A DNA stretch of 64,000 nt from Paulinella micropora. Lineage: Eukaryota > Cercozoa > Imbricatea > Euglyphida > Paulinellidae. The notes beneath the pieces are model-generated. The model was not told where the DNA came from, made no database searches, and was given only the letters and a program-made list of their open reading frames with translations. Shown here piece after piece: positions 61,654 through 64,000 of the stretch. Location of the stretch: positions 1-64,000 of the forward strand of contig WBZZ01001248.1 of NCBI GenBank assembly GCA_019918135.1. The letters run 5' to 3'. The position numbers and the translations under genes are program-made. Every line of letters starts with the position of its first letter. Within the stretch, counting starts at the first letter, position 1.

Positions 61654-63985
61654 TCATTTTTCAGCCAAATGTTGAAAAGAACTGACTAATATTGGAATGA
61701 AGTCCGTATATGTTATGCCTTCAAGGTAGCCGTCTCCGTCATCCGCTTTCATTCCGCTTTCGGATACAAATTCTGGAAATACTTTTTTGACTTCGTCCGC
61801 GATAAATCCGTGGTTCTTTTTTTCTTTCTTCTCGTCTGATTTCCAATAATATGAACAACAATTTATTTTCATTAGTTTCTCGCAACAATCCCCACAGTCT
61901 AATGTTTTAATATCTGATTTTATTCGCCTGTCCGATGAGTTTGTCCAAGCACCATTCAGAGGAATATAATTATAACTACCAGAAGGCTCACTTGACGAGT
62001 TTGAAGTAGTCCAAGCGTGAAGCAAACCAGTTGCTGAAACAATTACACCATAATTAGTATATCCTCCCGATTTAAAAAATAGCTGAGCATCGTTAGTAGC
62101 GGCGGGTCTTTTTTTTAATGTTAAAGAACCACTGGATGCTGTTGGGATGACTACCTCTCCCGACGTATTAATGTTCATCGCCTCAGTCCAAGTTATATTA
62201 TTTCCCGCTGTTGTTCCAGTATTATAATAAAAAGCAAGTTTGTTTGAGATTTTGTATATTTGAAAGTTTGAGCCAGAATTACTTGATTTCCAGTTTGAGC
62301 CGTCATAATAAGTATCAAAATTTAAGGCTATATTGTCGTGTGCCCAGTTCAATAATTGAAATGTTGGATAAGCATCCGCCGTTGTTATTGCTTGTAAGTG
62401 TGCCCCTCCGATATTATTTGCCGTTCCATATAATTCTAAACCACCTGTCGCCCCTGTGCCTTTCGTTGTATTGCCTATGATTATTGGTTTGCCTGATGCT
62501 GTTGTTATTTTGTCGCTTGTTGTTAATGTTGTTGTTGATATTCCCGCATTTGCTGTTAGCACCCCCGCATTGCTTATGTTCATTGTCTCAGACCAGGTTA
62601 TGTTGCTTCCCGCCGCTATTCCTGATTTGTAATAAAAAGCGAGTTTACCAGCTCCTTTCACGATTAGAAAGTTTGAACCGCTATTGCTTGATTTCCAGTT
62701 CGTGCCATCAAAATAAGAATCAAAGGCAATGTTTATGTTGTCGTGTGCTACATTCAATTGTTGGAAAATGGGATAAGCATCGGTCGCAGTAAATGCTTGT
62801 ATGTGTGGGCCTTGTAAAGTTGTTGTGCCATCTACTGCCGCGGGGCCGTGTAATTCTAAACCCCCAGTTGCTCCTATTCCTTTTGTTGTATTGCCTATGA
62901 TTATCGGTTTGGTTGATGCTGTTGTTATTTTGTCGCTTGTTGCTAATGTTGTTGTTGATATTCCCGCATTTGCCGTTATTAATCCCGCATTGCTTATGTT
63001 CATTGCCTCAGACCAGGTTATAGCATTCCCGACCGCTATTCCTGATTTATAGCCAAAAGAGAGTGTATTACTTATTTTTGCTATTCTAAAATTCGCATTC
63101 GCATAACTTGATTTCCATCCCGCATTATCTAAATAAGCATCAAAAGCAATATTTATGTTATTATGTCCTAAATTGGCTATCGCAAATACGGGATATGTAT
63201 CTTCTGTTGTAATCACTTGTATGTATATGTGCCCCAGTAGTAAAATCACCAAAATCGCCATACACTTCTAATCCAGCCGTCGGACCTATCCCTTTTGTCG
63301 CACTACCTATGATTATCGGTTTGCCTGATGCTGTCGTTATTTTGGTGCTCGCGGTTATTGTTGTTCCTGTTATTGTAGTCCCCGCTATCGTTCCGCCACT
63401 TGTTATGTTGTTTGAATTCATATCCAAAGCACCATAAAATCGCATACCACCCGCATTATTAAAACGGACAATATCAGATGAAGCAGATTTATCATCCAAG
63501 AGTTTTGAAATATAAAGACCCGCTCCTTTTACCACATCAAATGCTACATTGGTGAATAAGTATCCTCTTTGGTTCGCGGTTCCGCTTGAAGCAGTATTTA
63601 AAGTATATAAGAAAGATTGATAATCGCCAGATGTCTGTGAAAAGAATATATCTCCTCCATTTTGGTTTAATATACGTGCCCCATTATATGTAATATTTCC
63701 GCCATTAATGATATCCACATTATTAAAATCTGCTTGGTTCAACAAAGTAAGCCCACGTATATCATTTCTCGTTCCATTAAATATTTTAATTCCCGTTATT
63801 GTTTGGTCTCCTGTTAGTTTTACATTTTGCCCGTCCAATGTATCTACATAACTTTTATTTGCTCCATCGGCCGCTAATGTCGGAGTTCCAAGGTTGGCTA
63901 TTTTGCTACTATTACAATCCAGCCCCGAAGCATTTACCCAACCGACTATCGCTCCATCAATAATGAAACTTATTTTTTTTCGCAT
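61654..63985 (-). pseudogene. Tail-fibre-like protein with S74 chaperone end, element B
   Basis: About 775 residues starting MRKKISFIIDGAIVGWVNAS. The shaft contains repeated units of about 95 residues with KITTASGKPIIIGNTTKG, GLELYG, WKSSNSGSNF and ITWSEAMNIS. Three or four copies are visible, as in beta-structured phage fibres. The C-terminal 115 residues are an S74 domain: SSDRRIKSDIKTLDCGDC, then NCCSYYWKSDEKKEKKNHGF, IADEVKKVFPEF and YTDFIPILVSSFQHL. S74 ends trimerise fibres and are then removed. Broken about once. Likely the receptor-binding fibre of the virion. Confidence 0.72.
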
Positions 63986-64000
63986 TTATTTCAAAGTTAT

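Larger units (their letters stand above)
47800..64000. mobile_element. Polinton-like virus fossil, element B
   Basis: At least 16 kb, continuing past the window. Rightward early-type genes (RING-like, small coiled-coil, polymerase-helicase) are followed by leftward virion genes: lipase-like, DCL-like, conserved structural protein, MCP, penton, Ulp1/adenain-like protease, basic peptide, ATPase, small proteins, S74 fibre. No retroviral-type integrase is seen. The copy is broken, with roughly eight to ten breaks, but many virion genes remain open, so it is probably fairly young. Confidence 0.82.

Overview
The window is eukaryotic nuclear DNA built as a mosaic of mobile and virus-like DNA. Evidence for a eukaryote is a Ty1/copia retrotransposon with a 3' LTR, tRNA-derived SINEs, long microsatellites, and genes interrupted by GT-AG introns. 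Polinton-like viruses and a copia element suggest a protist or alga, but the repeat-rich DNA at 41.6-47.8 kb would also fit an invertebrate. I cannot name the species.

Layout. (1) 1-10.8 kb is an AT-rich Polinton-like virus (PLV) fossil, element A: tail fibre with an S74 chaperone end, packaging ATPase, double-jelly-roll major capsid protein (MCP), penton, GIY-YIG nuclease, a conserved structural protein, and a tyrosine recombinase resembling protelomerases. Repeated 9-bp motifs follow the recombinase, and a near-palindrome with arms of about 180 bp lies at its right edge. (2) About 10.99-41.57 kb is a 5'-truncated copia element. (3) 13.49-39.19 kb is a very GC-rich 25.7-kb block lying inside the RNase H region of that copia. 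It holds about 14 tightly packed genes, mostly unrecognised. Exceptions are a ubiquitin-specific-protease-like protein, an HNH-type protein, two BspA-like (DUF285) surface proteins with a shared intron position, a Cys-rich glycoprotein with a Ser/Pro/Thr stalk, and a bestrophin-like four-helix membrane protein. (4) 41.6-47.8 kb is host repeat DNA: microsatellites, two SINE copies and a roughly 175-bp satellite. (5) 47.8-64 kb is a second, different PLV fossil, element B: RING-like protein, DNA polymerase B fused to an SF1 helicase, lipase-like protein, DCL-like protein, conserved structural protein, MCP, penton, Ulp1/adenain-like protease, basic virion peptide, ATPase and S74 fibre.

Within each PLV the parts form one virion programme. 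MCP and penton build the shell, the ATPase packages DNA, the protease matures virion proteins, and the fibre folds with help from its S74 end. In element B early-type genes point right under one repeated promoter, and the virion genes point left under a short AATATAG-type motif, also seen in element A. The two elements share five gene families (fibre, ATPase, MCP, penton, conserved structural protein) but their MCPs look clearly different, so they are separate insertions. Both are broken copies. The GC-rich block differs from everything around it in base composition; it is either a foreign DNA insertion or an assembly join, which cannot be settled from sequence alone.
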